A stretch of 64,000 nt of DNA, taken from NCBI GenBank assembly GCA_965153355.1, contig OZ231127.1:62620001-62684000 (forward strand). The letters run 5' to 3'. This stretch comes from Flaccisagitta enflata (lineage: Eukaryota > Chaetognatha > Sagittoidea > Aphragmophora). Below the pieces are notes generated by a model. It saw nothing but the letters and a program-made list of their open reading frames with translations, ran no database searches and had not been told where the DNA came from. Shown piece after piece: positions 26,649 through 38,898 of the stretch. Every line of letters begins with the position of its first letter. The first letter of the stretch is position 1. A program made the translations under genes and the position numbers.

Positions 26649-26754
26649 CAGTAGGACCCCTCTATATCGGTCCCTTTAAAGAGAGGTGAAATCTCATTAA
26701 AAAGGATCATTTGGGACCTTTATTGATGGGGTCTGTTATTGCGGGGTTCTGCTG
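26649..26754. mobile_element. TA-flanked MITE (106 bp)
   Basis: CAGTAGGACCCC at the left and GGGGTTCTGCTG at the right, with TA on both sides. Typical of pogo/mariner-type miniature elements. Confidence 0.7.
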
Positions 26755-26925
26755 TAATCCGATTGACCTTCATTCAGAATAACTTTTTACGTGAAAATCA
26801 ATCCATGACTGATGGAATCTTTGGAGGCCGAGAATCATGATGTCTCGTAAATGGAATCAGATGCTGTGCAGTGGTTTAGTTTGAACGCATGTTAGGAAAG
26901 AAGATTTTGCCTTACAGTAAAACTA

Positions 26926-27517
26926 CAGTGCGATGGGAGCAAAGGCGACCTAGACTGGAGGATAGATTTTGGGTATCTTCATTTTATTTGATATATAAAA
27001 AAAATTGAGACTTATGTTAATTAAAGGTTGCTCTATTGCTTGATTATATTGCTTTCTGTCATTTTTTAACTTGTGACTTGATTTCACCAGGATTTCATTT
27101 TTTAATTTTTCAACCTAGGTTATTAGATGGAGCAGAAAATTCATAGAATTTAGAAAAAAAATCAGCTCAATGGGACCATTTTTACACATTTTATGCCTGT
27201 TTTAAGTTTTGCCCAAATATTAATTTACATAATTGTTCTTTTTGAAAAAAAGTTGTAAAACCTATAAAAATAGTCTGATTTTTTTTTCAAATATATATAA
27301 AGATTTTTTGCCCAATCAGATGGGCTAGGTTAGAACGTTGAAAAATGAAGTCCTGATGATGTCAAGTCACATGTTGAAGAATGAGAAAAGCTAACATATT
27401 CAAGCAATAGAGCAATCTTTAATAAACATGGATCTTAATTTTTTTAAAAATCAAATGATAGTAAGTTACTCAAAATCTATCCTCCAGTCTAGGTCGTCTT
27501 TGCTCCCATCATACTGT
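26926..27517. mobile_element. TA-flanked MITE with about 118-bp inverted ends (592 bp)
   Basis: CAGTGCGATGGGAGCAAAGG at the left and the inverse of CAGTATGATGGGAGCAAAGA at the right, TA at 26924-26925 and 27518-27519. The inverted ends continue to TTGCTCTATTGCTTGA. Non-coding interior. Confidence 0.75.
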
Positions 27518-27526
27518 ATCCCCTGA

Positions 27527-27678
27527 TAAGGCCGGATACACGGTTGCCCGAGTCGCGTGCGGGTGGACAGGGGCCGTATTTGAGCATATGGGCAGTAAGT
27601 TCAGATGTCGAAAAAAAAACCCATAATATGTGACGGGCAGACAACAAAGCGGGGTGCAGAGTCGCGTTGCACGCAACT
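27527..27678 (-). mobile_element. Helentron-like element, TCGCG subfamily
   Basis: AAGGCCGGATACACGG, GAGTCGCGTGCGGGTGG, and the end AGAGTCGCGTTGCACGCAACT before AAAG (the arms are mispaired at one base). It abuts the MITE at 26926. Confidence 0.65.
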
Positions 27679-28037
27679 AAAGAAATCATTATGAGGGGGC
27701 ACATCCCTGAAATGGGTGGGCTATTCCACCTTATCCGAGATGAAGATTATATTTGTTGCATTATCATGAAAGACTACCAACTGCTTTCTGCAAGTTAGAA
27801 AGAATAGATAAGATAGGGCAGAATGAATGAGGAAATGGGAAAAAAAGCAGAAGTTCAGAGCGTTCAGAAAAGGAGGATGAACGAAGAGTAAAAAATCGTT
27901 TGAGGGTTAAAAATAGAAATGGAGGGGAGAAACGAAGAAGAAAGATAATAGGAAAAGAAAGAGAACTTGAAAATGAAAGGCGGCCCAGAGAATAGGAAAT
28001 GTAGGCACAAACGCGTGGAACCTCAGTAAGAAAAATA

Positions 28038-28539
28038 GTTGCAAAAGCGTTACATGGTCAGCGGAGCCCAATGCCCCTAAGTCAGTGTTTGTGGGGGTGA
28101 GATGATGAAAGAGGCAGAGGACCTAGAGAGGTCAATGATCTATGATTCCACACTGCGAAAATGTAGGAACTTGAAGACCTGATTTGAGCTTCAAGGGGCT
28201 TGATTAATGATTAAAGTTCTTAGAGGCTTCATTTGAGGCCAGAGAGGAGTGATTTTGGCCATGGGAGGATTTGGGATAAAGATAGGATCTGAGGAGTTGG
28301 TTTTGTGAGGTGAGAGGCCTGATTTGGAGCTGAAGAAGGCTTGATTTGGTATGTGAGAGCCCTGATTTAGGGTCACAGAGGCTTGATTCAGGGTTTGGGA
28401 CGCCTTGTTTTTGACTTTGAGGGTTGGGAAAGCAAAACTGAAACTGGTAACTGGAAACAGGCAATAGGATAAAATCGCCCTATGCGGAATCATAGGTCGT
28501 TGGCCCGTCCGGGGCCGTTCCCCACAAAGGATTGGATAG
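28038..28539 (+). mobile_element. foldback element, old copy
   Basis: TAGTTGCAAAAGCGTTACAT head, GTCAATGATCTATGATTCCA left end, GATTTGAGCTTCAAGGGG-type units, and right end GGAATCATAGGTCGTTGGCC then GGGGCCGTTCCCC. Internal ends still match each other, so the inverted end evolved in step. Confidence 0.6.
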
Positions 28540-29303
28540 AGAGAGAAATTTTGATGGAAAAACCGCTCGCACACTCGCGTCATGACGGTTATGCCCTAAC
28601 TGCGTCGCTGGATTATTAGATAATCAGTTTGGGGTTCTTGATAAAAATCGATTAGTTCCAAGTACGCCAAAAACACTCAACGATCACATTCAAACCTGGT
28701 GCAAGCCCTCTGACCTAAACGCTTAAACGTCTGTCCTAGAAACTGAGATGTTTATTGCTCTTTTATGTATTCTTGTTTATCACGAGTTATACGTTGGAAC
28801 TCGGGCTTAGGTGTAGTCCATTCCATTTATTGTCGAATAATCTGTTTATGGATAAAATGATACATTGATTGGTTGATAAATTGACCTAGTCAAGTGGACC
28901 AACTCTTTGAAAGTCGCTGGATGCAATGTCTTGTCGAAACGGTAGTTGGTCTAAAAAAACCCGCATACATCTGTCAATGTGAAGGGATGTAGAAGCAGTT
29001 GACCGCCACCAATTTGGAACGGTAAAATGGAAGCGGAAGCGGTGGAAGAGGCAAAAATATCGACAGCTTCCACATCCCTAGTGGGTAGGTTATTAGACTG
29101 TTACTACCGATAGCAATGCCCGTGTTTTTGTTGTTGTCTCCTCACAATTGTTTCTTTACAAAAGAAAAAGAAAGAAAAAAAAACTCCATAAAGTCTATGC
29201 GTGGACGCAACATAGACGATTTTTGCCGAAAGCCACGCTACAATCAATACGCAAACAAAAAACACGTGGCGGTTAGAGCCAGCATAATCTCTCTGTCTCT
29301 GTC

Positions 29304-29359
<56 letters not shown>

Positions 29360-30417
29360 TTTCTTTTCTTGCCAACGGCGTGCTGCTGGGCAAAAAGGAA
29401 CAACTCGAAATGGGAAAACATTAAAAGAAATCACGAAAAACAAAAAAATGGAAAGATGTTGGTCTTAAAAAAGGGGGAATTGTAATGAGAGAAAAAAGGG
29501 GGAAACATCAAAGCAAATCGAAACAAAACAAACCAAGGCTGATTATCTGGCTGAACTGGTTGCGTACTTTAGGGCGAGAGAAGTGGTGTGAAAGAAAAAA
29601 AAAATGAACAGACAAAAGTAACCACTGACCAGAAAACGCAAATTTCCAGCCCAAGCCGGGCCACATTTATTCAGTTTAAGGTTAGAACCGACCGATGAAC
29701 CGACCAGTACTTGTGCTTATTAGTGCATCTGTTTCAAACCATCGTTCGAGGCGGTATTCCGGGAAAGTAGAAACAGGAAAAAATCGTTATTTCCATTTCT
29801 GAACAGTGGCATGGGGTAGTAAGTAGTAACTGCTTGAGAAAAAGGAGAACTCACGGCTGGATACACGACAACGCTTTCTTAACGATGAATGATTTGTTGA
29901 TTCTTGATTACGAAGTAATGAAGCAATTGTCCTTGACTGTTTAGTTAGCAGTTTTTTTTTTTCTTTTTTTTTTTGGTTTAGATTGAATAAAAGCGTTTTT
30001 TTACGTTTATATTCAATGGTAGACTAGAACTTCTAGTAGAAGTGATAGATTTCTGTTTTGGTAATAATGGGTGTGGTGAGGGATATTGCCATTGTCCCTT
30101 ACAGCTACACAAACTCCGCGGACAATTTTACAGATGTAAAGATCATAAGATGCAAAGCTTTAGCCCAAATAGAGTTCCTAATCCACTTTGAGAAATCACC
30201 GGACCAAACGTCGTCATTGCATTATCTTAGATGGAAACAGCATCGATCTTTGTAATGTATCTGACACAAAATCGTGTCATATGTCGGATGATTAGTGGGG
30301 AAGCCACTGAAATATGGATAAGTTTACATATTCTAATTGTCAAGTCTTTTTGTGCGGTCTAGCAATAGGCGGTACAGCTGCAAAACCTATGAGAATCTAA
30401 AAGATGGAATCTTTTGG

Positions 30418-30419
<2 letters not shown>
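28540..30419. other. mostly featureless
   Basis: Unique sequence with a (CT)n run at about 29289-29355 and T-runs near 29950. No supported gene. Confidence 0.4.

Positions 30420-30498
<79 letters not shown>
30420..30498. repeat. (GA)n microsatellite
   Basis: A perfect GA array. Confidence 0.95.
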
Positions 30499-30500
<2 letters not shown>

Positions 30501-30850
30501 TTGAAAGACAGACAGTAAGACAGACCGACAAACCGACAAACAAACAGAGATTTAATTTTGCCAAATTACTGGGAATCAGTCACGAAATTGGGACTTCGTA
30601 ACTTGGAAGGAATAATTGGTCCGCAGTTCTATTTGCTTGACGTTGACAGCTTGACACATTAAAAGCCAAAGAATTGGCGGGAAAATAATGAAAAAAGAAA
30701 AGTTGGGACATGAAAGTTAGGATCACCAAAATGAAACGGAAGGGAGCGAGATGTTTTTTTTCTCCCAAGCGTCAATGCAGTCATGATTCAGAGATGGCCA
30801 TTTTCTCGTGTTAGTTGTCATAATGTCAAATTGGATGGAAGAGGGAGAAA

Positions 30851-30984
30851 AAGAAGAAGAAGAAGAAGAAGAAGAAAAAGAAAAAGAAGAAGAAGAAGAA
30901 GAAGAAGAAGAAGAAGAAGAAGAAGAAGAAGAAGAAGAAGAAGAAGAAGAAGAAGAAGAAGAAGAAGAAGAAGAAGAAGAAGAA
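30851..30984. repeat. (GAA)n microsatellite
   Basis: About 130 bp of AGA/GAA with one AAAG interruption. Confidence 0.95.
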
Positions 30985-31177
30985 ATAAGAGGATGAAGAA
31001 GAAGATGATGAAGGAGTAGGCGGAGAAGTAGAAAAGTAGAACGGAAGATGTAAAGAATGAAGTGAACTAAAAAAGAGGAGGTTAAAAAAAAGCGAAATTA
31101 ATGGAAAGAGGAAAAGGCAGGAAAAGAGGCGGCGAAAATGGCGGAGGAAATGAACCGCCTCTTGACAACTCCCTTGG

Positions 31178-31330
<153 letters not shown>

Positions 31331-31824
31331 GACAAACAGAGATTGACCGGTGGATAATGAAGAAAACAGCCCAACAGGTAGACAGACATACAGAGTGATA
31401 AAGATACGGGTCGAGGTGAGAAAGCAGAGGGAAATAAGAGGCGTACTGACAGGGGACGATAGAGGAGTTCTGGGCCTCTTGACAATAAAAGATCTGGGCC
31501 CACCTCCCCCCCCCCTTTTTGATAAGCGGCGCAAACTATTGCACATCCAATTCTTGTATAGAATACTATTCAGTTTTTATACATTTAATCTGAAGAAGAA
31601 AATACATACAAATGATGAACTAAGCACTTCGATACTATGATCTGTAGCAAAAACTACAAAAACATAACAACCATGGAATTGCTTGCAAAGAAAACACAGC
31701 CATGATTCCTATTGGGCCTTCTTCTTTTTTTTTCTTTTTTCTTTTTTTCCTCCTTTTTTTTCTTCTTTTCTCCATTTTCGCTTTTCTTTTCTTTTTTATA
31801 GACGATTGAAGGTTCCTCCGGGCC

Positions 31825-31935
31825 CCCCTAAAGCCCGGGCCCCCAAAATTTGTAGGTTCTATAGGCCTCTAAAATTTGTAGGTTCTATAGGCTTCTAAAA
31901 TTTGTATGTTCTATAGGCTTCTATCGGCCCCTGGG
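31825..31935. repeat. 26-bp minisatellite TTTGTAGGTTCTATAGGC type
   Basis: Three to four units of AAAATTTGTAGGTTCTATAG + GCTTCT between GGGCCCCCCTAAAGCCCGGG and CGGCCCCTGGGCA. The second copy is at about 54145-54265. Confidence 0.75.
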
Positions 31936-32261
31936 CACTTGCTAGCAGTTGATAGCATGCACAGCATGATAAGGTTTTGAGATACAGAAGTACGGTTATA
32001 ACCAAGAAAAAAAACTGAAAGCCATCATGAAGCACAAGGAGGCTTGACAAGATTTTCCCCCTTTCACTGTCTTAGTTTATCGTCGAAAGATGTAGAGGGA
32101 AATGAGGAAAAGAGACTGAGGAAGAAAAAGAAGAAGGAGAAGCAGAAGAACAAGAATAAGAAGTAGAACAGGAAGAAGACAAATATGAGTAGAAGAAGGC
32201 GCTGAAACGAAGAAGGAGAGGAAGATAAACAAAAACAAGAAGAAAAGGAAGAAGGAGAAGA

Positions 32262-32363
32262 AGAAGAAGAAGAAGAAGAAGAAGAAGAAGAAGAAGAAGA
32301 AGAAGAAGAAGAAGAAGAAGAAGAAGATGAAGAAGAAGAAGAAGAAGAAGAAGAAGAAGAAGA
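32262..32363. repeat. (GAA)n microsatellite
   Basis: A trinucleotide array inside a longer purine tract (32100-32363). The copy 2 partner is at 54600-54673. Confidence 0.95.
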
Positions 32364-32595
32364 GGGAAAAGACGAAAAACCGATATGGAGGGCGGAGAAA
32401 TAGGATGAGTGTGGAAAAAAAAACCCGGAAGATCTGCGGAATACTTTTTGCCTTCATCTCCATTTATGGCCTTTTTTCCCTTGGAGTTAATAACCATGTT
32501 GATATTGCCAGCGCGAGTCTTGCCCACAGCATTCCTCGAAAATGAGAGAGGCGGAACCGAGAGACAAATTTCGAAACAAAAACAAGAACAAGAAC

Positions 32596-33069
32596 AATAG
32601 TCGCAAAAGCGTTAGATGGTCAGCGGTACCCGTGCAATGCTTAAGTAGGTTGTGGTTGAAGTTGAGGGGGGAGCATGGCAGCGGCCCCAAAGGGGTCGAT
32701 GACCTATGCTTTCACACATATGGGGGACTTCTCCTTCTCCTTCTTCTTCTTCTCGGCACACCCCCCCTCCCCCAGCCTCGAGGCCCATATCCCTTGAAGC
32801 TGTGAAGCCTTGAAGCCCAAATCCCAGTCTTGAGGCCCAAATCCCTTGAGGCTGGAATTTGGGCCTTGGGGTGGGGATTTAGGCCTGGAGTTTGGGATTT
32901 GGGCCTCAAAACTGGGATTTGGGCCTCGAGGCTGGGATATGGGCCTTGAAGCTGAGATATGGGCCTCAAGGCTGGGGGGAGGGGGGGTACGTAGGAGAAG
33001 AAGGAGAAGGAGAAAATTCCCCAAATGTGTGAAAGCATAGGTCATCGACCCCTTGGGGGCCGCTGCCCA
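32596..33069 (+). mobile_element. foldback element, complete
   Basis: AATAGTCGCAAAAGCGTTAG head; left end GGCAGCGGCCCCAAAGGGGT, CGATGACCTATGCTTTCACA, CATATGGGGGA; inverting GAGGCCCAAATCCC / GGGATTTGGGCCTC units; right end AATTCCCCAAATGTGTGAAA, GCATAGGTCATCGACCCC, GGGGGCCGCTGCCC. The partner in copy 2 is at 54905-55501 with a different array length. Confidence 0.75.
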
Positions 33070-33596
33070 AAAACGGAAAACGAATGCATTTTGGTTGCTC
33101 GTTTTTCAACATTTTGGGTTAAACTGTATTGATAACTAGCTCGATCGGAAAACCCAATGCGTCGTCTGCGCAGCTTTCTGTATTTGATATCTGTTATTGC
33201 AAAATTTCACCCTTCATTAAAGTGTTAAGAGAATCGAGATGTTTCACGAAATTCCACCAGGACTTTTTTTCCAAATCAATCGTTGGACAGCGCCCCTAGT
33301 CAAGAGAAGGTAAATCATGGGAGATCTGGAGCTCACCAGGAAAACAAATACTAACGGAGGAGGAACAGAGGAGTAGGGGAAGGTAATGGCAAGGATCAAA
33401 AGGAAACAAGAGGAGGAAGCAGAGAGGGATTGAGGAGGAAAAAATATACGACTCCTATAAATCCATATTCATTTCTCCCTTTATTTCCAAGGCTGGAAAG
33501 ATAAAAAATATGAATATAACCGTGTGTGAGAAAGGAACTGTGAGGAAAATCGATTGTAGTGATAGGGGAAAGCAGGAAGTGGTTGTGTAAGTGTTA

Positions 33597-33812
<216 letters not shown>

Positions 33813-34138
33813 TTTAGGAGTCTATACGTTTACATTTTCTGCTTGTTTGCTTGTCTGTTTTCACCGTGTCTCCAAAGTCCAATGGTCTCACTCCTTATTT
33901 GAAAGATTTTCAGGTTATCAGTTTGTTCGTCAGTTCATGTCAACAAGAGTGCAGAGTTCACCATGATTCTATGTCTGTCTGTCTAGTTGTCTGTCAGTTA
34001 AAAGGGGTATCGAGTGAAAAAAAGAGAAGAGAAATGGAATCAATTTCGATTTTCACCTGAAAAACTGTCGGTAGGAAAAAGGAAAGAAACAAATTGGCCC
34101 AGTCATGGAATGCCGGAAACGTGAAATCTAGTTCGAGT

Positions 34139-34400
34139 TCTGTCTCTGTCTCTCTGTCTCTCTGTCTCTCTGTCTCCCTGTTTCTCTGTATCTGTCTCTC
34201 TGTCTCTCTGTCTCTCTGTCTCCCTGTCTCTCTGTCTCTCTGCCGCTCTGTCTCTCTGTCTCTTCGTCTCTCTGTCTCCCTGTCTCCCTGTCTCTCTGTA
34301 TCTCTGTCTCTCTGTCTCTCAGCCTCTCTGTTTCCCTATCCCTCGGTTTCTCTGTCCCTCCGTCTCTCTGTCTCTGTTTCTTTATCTCGGTCTCTGTTTT
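34139..34400. repeat. TGTCTCTC array
   Basis: 8-bp and 6-bp units of TGTCTCTC. The partner is at 56521-56765. Confidence 0.9.
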
Positions 34401-34499
34401 TTTCTGTATGTGTTTCTGCTTGTGATGCTGTCTTACGTTCTAGTCTGTCTGTCTGTTTGTCTATCTATCTGTCTAGTCTTTCCTTCCTGTCTTTTTTTC

Positions 34500-34558
34500 T
34501 CTATCTTCTTGTTCTTTTTCTTTTTCTTTTTCTTTTTTTTTTCTTTTTCTTCTTCTTC

Positions 34559-34589
<31 letters not shown>

Positions 34590-34590
34590 C
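34500..34590. repeat. TTTTTC and (CTT)n tract
   Basis: Short here; in copy 2 the same position (56919-57245) is a 273-bp CT array followed by CTT. Confidence 0.9.
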
Positions 34591-34793
34591 CTTCTCAAGT
34601 ATCTCTTTGGTGGTGGATGTTGCGAGATTGGGGAATAAAGTGAGACTAAATCACGCTTGCTCACGAGCCCACAAGCGGTGTTGCAAGGGAAACCCTTTGA
34701 ATACGGAATGATGCGTCTACTGAACTAGGATTTCTGCAATAAACCTTTAATATTTTCATATACTTGAAGGCTAACGTATATGCTTGAATTTTT

Positions 34794-34890
34794 AGTCGCG
34801 TGCTACGCGACTCTACACCCCGCTTTGTCGGTCCGTCCGTCGATCCGTCCGTCCGCACGCGACTGGGGTAGCCGTGTATCCGGCCTTGTT
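34794..34890 (+). mobile_element. minimal 97-bp Helentron-like element
   Basis: AGTCGCGTGCTACGCGACT, CTACACCCCGCTTTGTCGG, TCCGTCC tract, then directly the distal arm GCACGCGACT, GGGGTAGCCGTGTATCC and GGCCTTGTT. The orthologous element in copy 2 (57451-57696) keeps the whole body, so this one lost it by deletion between the tandem tract and the distal arm. Confidence 0.8.
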
Positions 34891-34948
34891 AAACAACAAC
34901 GACAACAAGAACAATAACAACAACAACAACAATACCGTTTAACAACAA

Positions 34949-35039
<91 letters not shown>

Positions 35040-35060
35040 AACAACAACAACAACAACAAC
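34891..35060. repeat. (AAC)n microsatellite
   Basis: AAC array starting at the very end of the element; partner at 57697-57854. Confidence 0.95.
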
Positions 35061-35473
35061 TGGGACGACGACAGCAACAGCAAAAAGCACATTTGCATGC
35101 GGTTGAGAAGCAACTGAAAAGGAAACTTAACTTTAGACATAATTTGCATATCCTGTGGTTCGTCCATCATTTCACACCCCCAGTTCTTTGGTCTGAAATA
35201 TTGATTCACAACTTTGGTCTACAAGTGCGGATGTATCAGTCTATTTATCTGTGTCCCTCCGTTACCCCCCCCCCCTCTCTACACCAATTCATTCGTCCTT
35301 CCAGAGATACAATTTGTTATCATCTATCATTTTCTCCTTGCTTATACGCACCAATCAATTAATCCATCTCTATTTCCCATAAACGTTTCCATTTGTACCA
35401 CAAATATATTGCTTTATTGCTTTATTGCACTGTCAAAACAGAAAGTTTTATATAAAATCATTTGTCATGAGTG

Positions 35474-35562
35474 AATGAGGGGGCGCTAATTGTAGGTTGA
35501 AAATGACAATATTTCATTTCAATTTCGAAAGCGCCCGGGGCGCTAATTACAGGAAATACGGT
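35474..35562. mobile_element. dispersed repeat end with GCGCCC and AAATACGGTA
   Basis: GGGGGCGCTAATTGTAGG, CATTTCAATTTCGAAAGCGC and GCGCTAATTACAGGAAATAC then GGTA. It matches 58272-58361 and a diverged copy at 25672-25749. Element type not determined. Confidence 0.45.
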
Positions 35563-35614
35563 ATATATAGAAAAAGAAAGACGCACCTTTCTTATTATTG
35601 ATAAAATAGATCGA

Positions 35615-35716
35615 AAAACCAAATACAATCTTTATGAATTAAGGTGTTTTTAAAGATTAAAAAGAAAACCAAATACAATCTTTATGAATTAAGGTGTTTT
35701 TAAAGATTAAAAAGAA
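35615..35716. repeat. 51-bp perfect tandem duplication
   Basis: Two identical units beginning AACCAAATACAATCTTTATG. Copy 2 has a single unit (about 58410-58461). Confidence 0.9.
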
Positions 35717-36000
35717 ATTCTTTCAATCCCATATCTGTATCTCCCACGGTTTTAGAAGTTAGAGACTTCCAAAGAGAAGCTCCTTTTTGCCAAATTGTGA
35801 AGATGAAATGGCAAAGTTTTTATTGAAAATCCATGCCATTTCCAAATGAAAAGAGAAAGAATTACCAGATCGAAACGAAATGAAATGAAATTATTTTCAA
35901 AGAGCTTTCTGATGGTCTAAGATTTCAGTGGTTTTTAAAAAAAATTGTTCCCATGACTTGACATTATTTTTTATTGATACACGTAGTACATTTGATTTTT

Positions 36001-36666
36001 AGTCGCGTGCACGCGACTCTACAACCCACTTTGTCCGTCTGTCTGTCGGTCAGTCGGTCGGTGACACTTAGCTTTTTTGACGTTTACGAGCGGTTTTGGG
36101 GTTACAGCCCCTGCCCAACTGCCTAGCAGAGATTTGCGTTACTGTATGATAGGTGGAACAACATCCCTCACTATACCTATACTGAAATAACTGGAAGAGG
36201 GCCTTGTGAGCCCTCACTGACTAGTTACTACGCGCATCACTCCTAGTTTTCCATAAAACAGAATTTAAATAACATTCCCTCTCACTCTAACCCAAAAGAA
36301 AACTTCTTACCAAAGTAGTTAAGGGCTAATGTTTGCTACCTTTGTTACCAAAATTCAACAAATCACCCGAGGGTAACATTGTTAAGAAACCATACCCTTA
36401 GAGGATAGAATCGAGGTCAAGCTTAATGCGACCGCCGGACATTCCAATCCAAGGTACTGAGTATGTCAGTAGTCGGGCTTTATGAGGTCGTTATATGGTA
36501 AAAATCCGCCATTTTATATGAAGGTCGTTATCCCTAAATAACTGGACGTTATTCAAAACAAGGTTACACGTTATTCATGTAAATGTAGAAGGAACAGATT
36601 TTGTATAAGGTTCATTGCATTTGACTCATGATGATCCTTGTGATATACATTCGCCAAAACACTGTC

Positions 36667-36723
<57 letters not shown>

Positions 36724-36982
36724 CAGATCGACTTTAAGAAACAAAGGATCTTGGAAGAATAGAAGAGTGGAGGGGGAAGGAAAAGGAGGAGGAAGAGGAG
36801 GAAGAGGAAGAGGAGCGATCGGTTTTCATGGTGAATTTTCCGTTATCCGTTATCCCATTTGACCGCACCGATACACGGATTGCCGGGTCTCGATACCTAA
36901 TCTCTGCTGCCTAGCTGGTCTATTTCATCACTGCCCCTACCCACCCGCACGCGACTTGGCCAGCCGTGTATCCGGCCTTGTT
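36001..36982 (+). mobile_element. Helentron-like element, TCGCG subfamily, split by a hAT element
   Basis: AGTCGCGTGCACGCGACT after TTTTT, tract GTCGGTCAGTCGGTCGG, TTTACGAGCGGTTTTGGGG, CCCCTGCCCAA; it resumes after the insertion with TCATCACTGCCCCTACCC, distal arm GCACGCGACT and GTATCCGGCCTTGTT. Without the insertion it is about 194 bp. Copy 2 has the empty site at 58740|58741. Confidence 0.85.
36127..36906. mobile_element. hAT-type non-autonomous element (780 bp)
   Basis: Perfect 8-bp duplication CTGCCTAG at 36119-36126 and 36907-36914, matching the hAT preference nTnnnnAn. Ends CAGAGATT and AATCTCTG are exact inverses. Interior contains (GA)n at 36671-36719 and no coding frame. It is nested in the element above, so it is the younger insertion. 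Confidence 0.85.
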
Positions 36983-37268
36983 CTATTTGCTTCCTTCTAA
37001 ACACTCGATGAGGGGCCCTCGTTCATCCACCCATCAATTTATTTGCCCCTCCCCTATATAGATATATCTTCTCTCCAATTTGTTCCGCCGCCCACACATG
37101 CATCCACCCATCCATCCATTCATCTATTCATCCATCTTTGGTTCATCCTTGCGTGACGTGAACACGTTCTTTGACGTGCCAAAATGACGCGTCTGAATAA
37201 GTTGGGATTGATATTTCTGCTCCATGAGGACAACACAAAGAAAAAAAACCAGGAGGGGAAAAACGTGA

Positions 37269-37469
<201 letters not shown>

Positions 37470-38056
37470 TAGACAAAAAACAGATTGAGTGAGGGTGAGT
37501 CAGACACAGAAGCAGACTGTTAGCGTTACCGCTTAGCTAGACTTTTCAACAGATTGAAAGATTAGGAAGCAGGTGAAAATAGGACAAGAACAAACATGCT
37601 ATGGGAAACAACAAACGATCAATTTCATGGAAAAAATGAGCTCAGCTTTAACTGCCTATTTTTTTCCAACGCGTTCTTGCAAAGCATTATCGTTGTCGTT
37701 AACAACTAAAAGTTATCCATTTTCCATCACGCAATGTTGTTTCATAGCCTTGTTAAAGTGAGCCGAAATATCGTGTCCGTCGATTCGTCCATCGGTCACG
37801 CTCAAGTCAACCTCGTCAGTTATCAACTCGCGTGCTTGCCAATCATCCAAATGGACAAGTAGACAGACATACAGAGACGGAGATTCTTTCAAATTGAAAG
37901 ACGGAAAACAGAAACGAATAAAAAGTCAGTTTCGGAGGCAGAGACAGAAAGTCTACCAAGAGATGAGTTGCAATGTAAGGTAATTTTGAGCACATCTGGG
38001 AAGAGTGTTATTGCGGAGGAACTAATCACTAGCTTCATTTTAATGATATAAACAAG

Positions 38057-38059
<3 letters not shown>

Positions 38060-38102
<43 letters not shown>
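38060..38102. repeat. (GA)n microsatellite
   Basis: A GA array; partner at 59617-59665. Confidence 0.95.
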
Positions 38103-38108
<6 letters not shown>

Positions 38109-38279
38109 TCTTCTACTGCACATAAGTCATAACAACTTACAGTGGGGTTCATGGAATGACCGCCTAAACTGGAGGCAGCAATTTAGTATTCATAAGTACA
38201 CATACGGACAGAAGGACAGAATGTCAGGAATATAATCAGACAAACGCAGCACAAAAAGTAATGCCTGCGAGGTTCTTTC

Positions 38280-38301
38280 TTTTTCTTTTTTCTTTTTTTT
38301 T

Positions 38302-38373
<72 letters not shown>

Positions 38374-38471
38374 GCTTGCTTGCTTGCTTTCTGTCTTTCT
38401 GTCTTTCTTTCCTTCTTTCCTTCTTTCCTTCTTTCCTTCTTTCCTTCTTTCCTTCTTTCCCTCTTTCTTTC

Positions 38472-38531
<60 letters not shown>

Positions 38532-38587
38532 GCTTGCTTGCTTGCTTGCTTGCTTTCTGTCTTTCTCTCTTCCTTTCCTTCTTTCCT

Positions 38588-38630
<43 letters not shown>

Positions 38631-38632
38631 CT
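38280..38632. repeat. (TTTC)n array with TTGC and TTCC variants
   Basis: TTTC blocks separated by TTGC and CCTT blocks in a doubled higher-order pattern (about 38300-38400 and 38480-38575). Partner at 59730-59955 has one TTGC block only. Confidence 0.95.
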
Positions 38633-38700
38633 CCCTCCGTGCTGTTTTAATTCTATGAACGATATCATTTCCTTACACTGTTTTGCTTCTTTCCAATTAG

Positions 38701-38898
38701 CAGAGAGGCAAACACGTGACTTTGCCGTACTTTTCGTCCATTTCATCGAAGACTTACCTGGATGATGTTCAAGCCAACAGCGGAAGAGCAAAAAAGCAGG
38801 AAAAGCAAAGAGACAAATACAAAAAGGAAAAGGAGAAATATCGAAATTTAATTAGCGATTTGTTAATCAATGAGGTAGTTAAATCGAATCAAGATTAG
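38701..38898 (+). CDS. possible terminal exon, coiled-coil-like
   Basis: A good acceptor (pyrimidine-rich, ending CCAATTAG at 38700) leads into 65 codons ending at TAG. The product is a charged helix, including TYLDDVQANSGRAKKQEKQR and EKEKYRNLISDLLINEVV, not low-complexity. The same frame stays open in copy 2 (60025-60216). Against a real gene: all 8 base differences between the copies change the protein or stop, and no upstream exon is found. Family unknown. Confidence 0.3.
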   Translation, partial: QRGKHVTLPYFSSISSKTYLDDVQANSGRAKKQEKQRDKYKKEKEKYRNLISDLLINEVVKSNQD

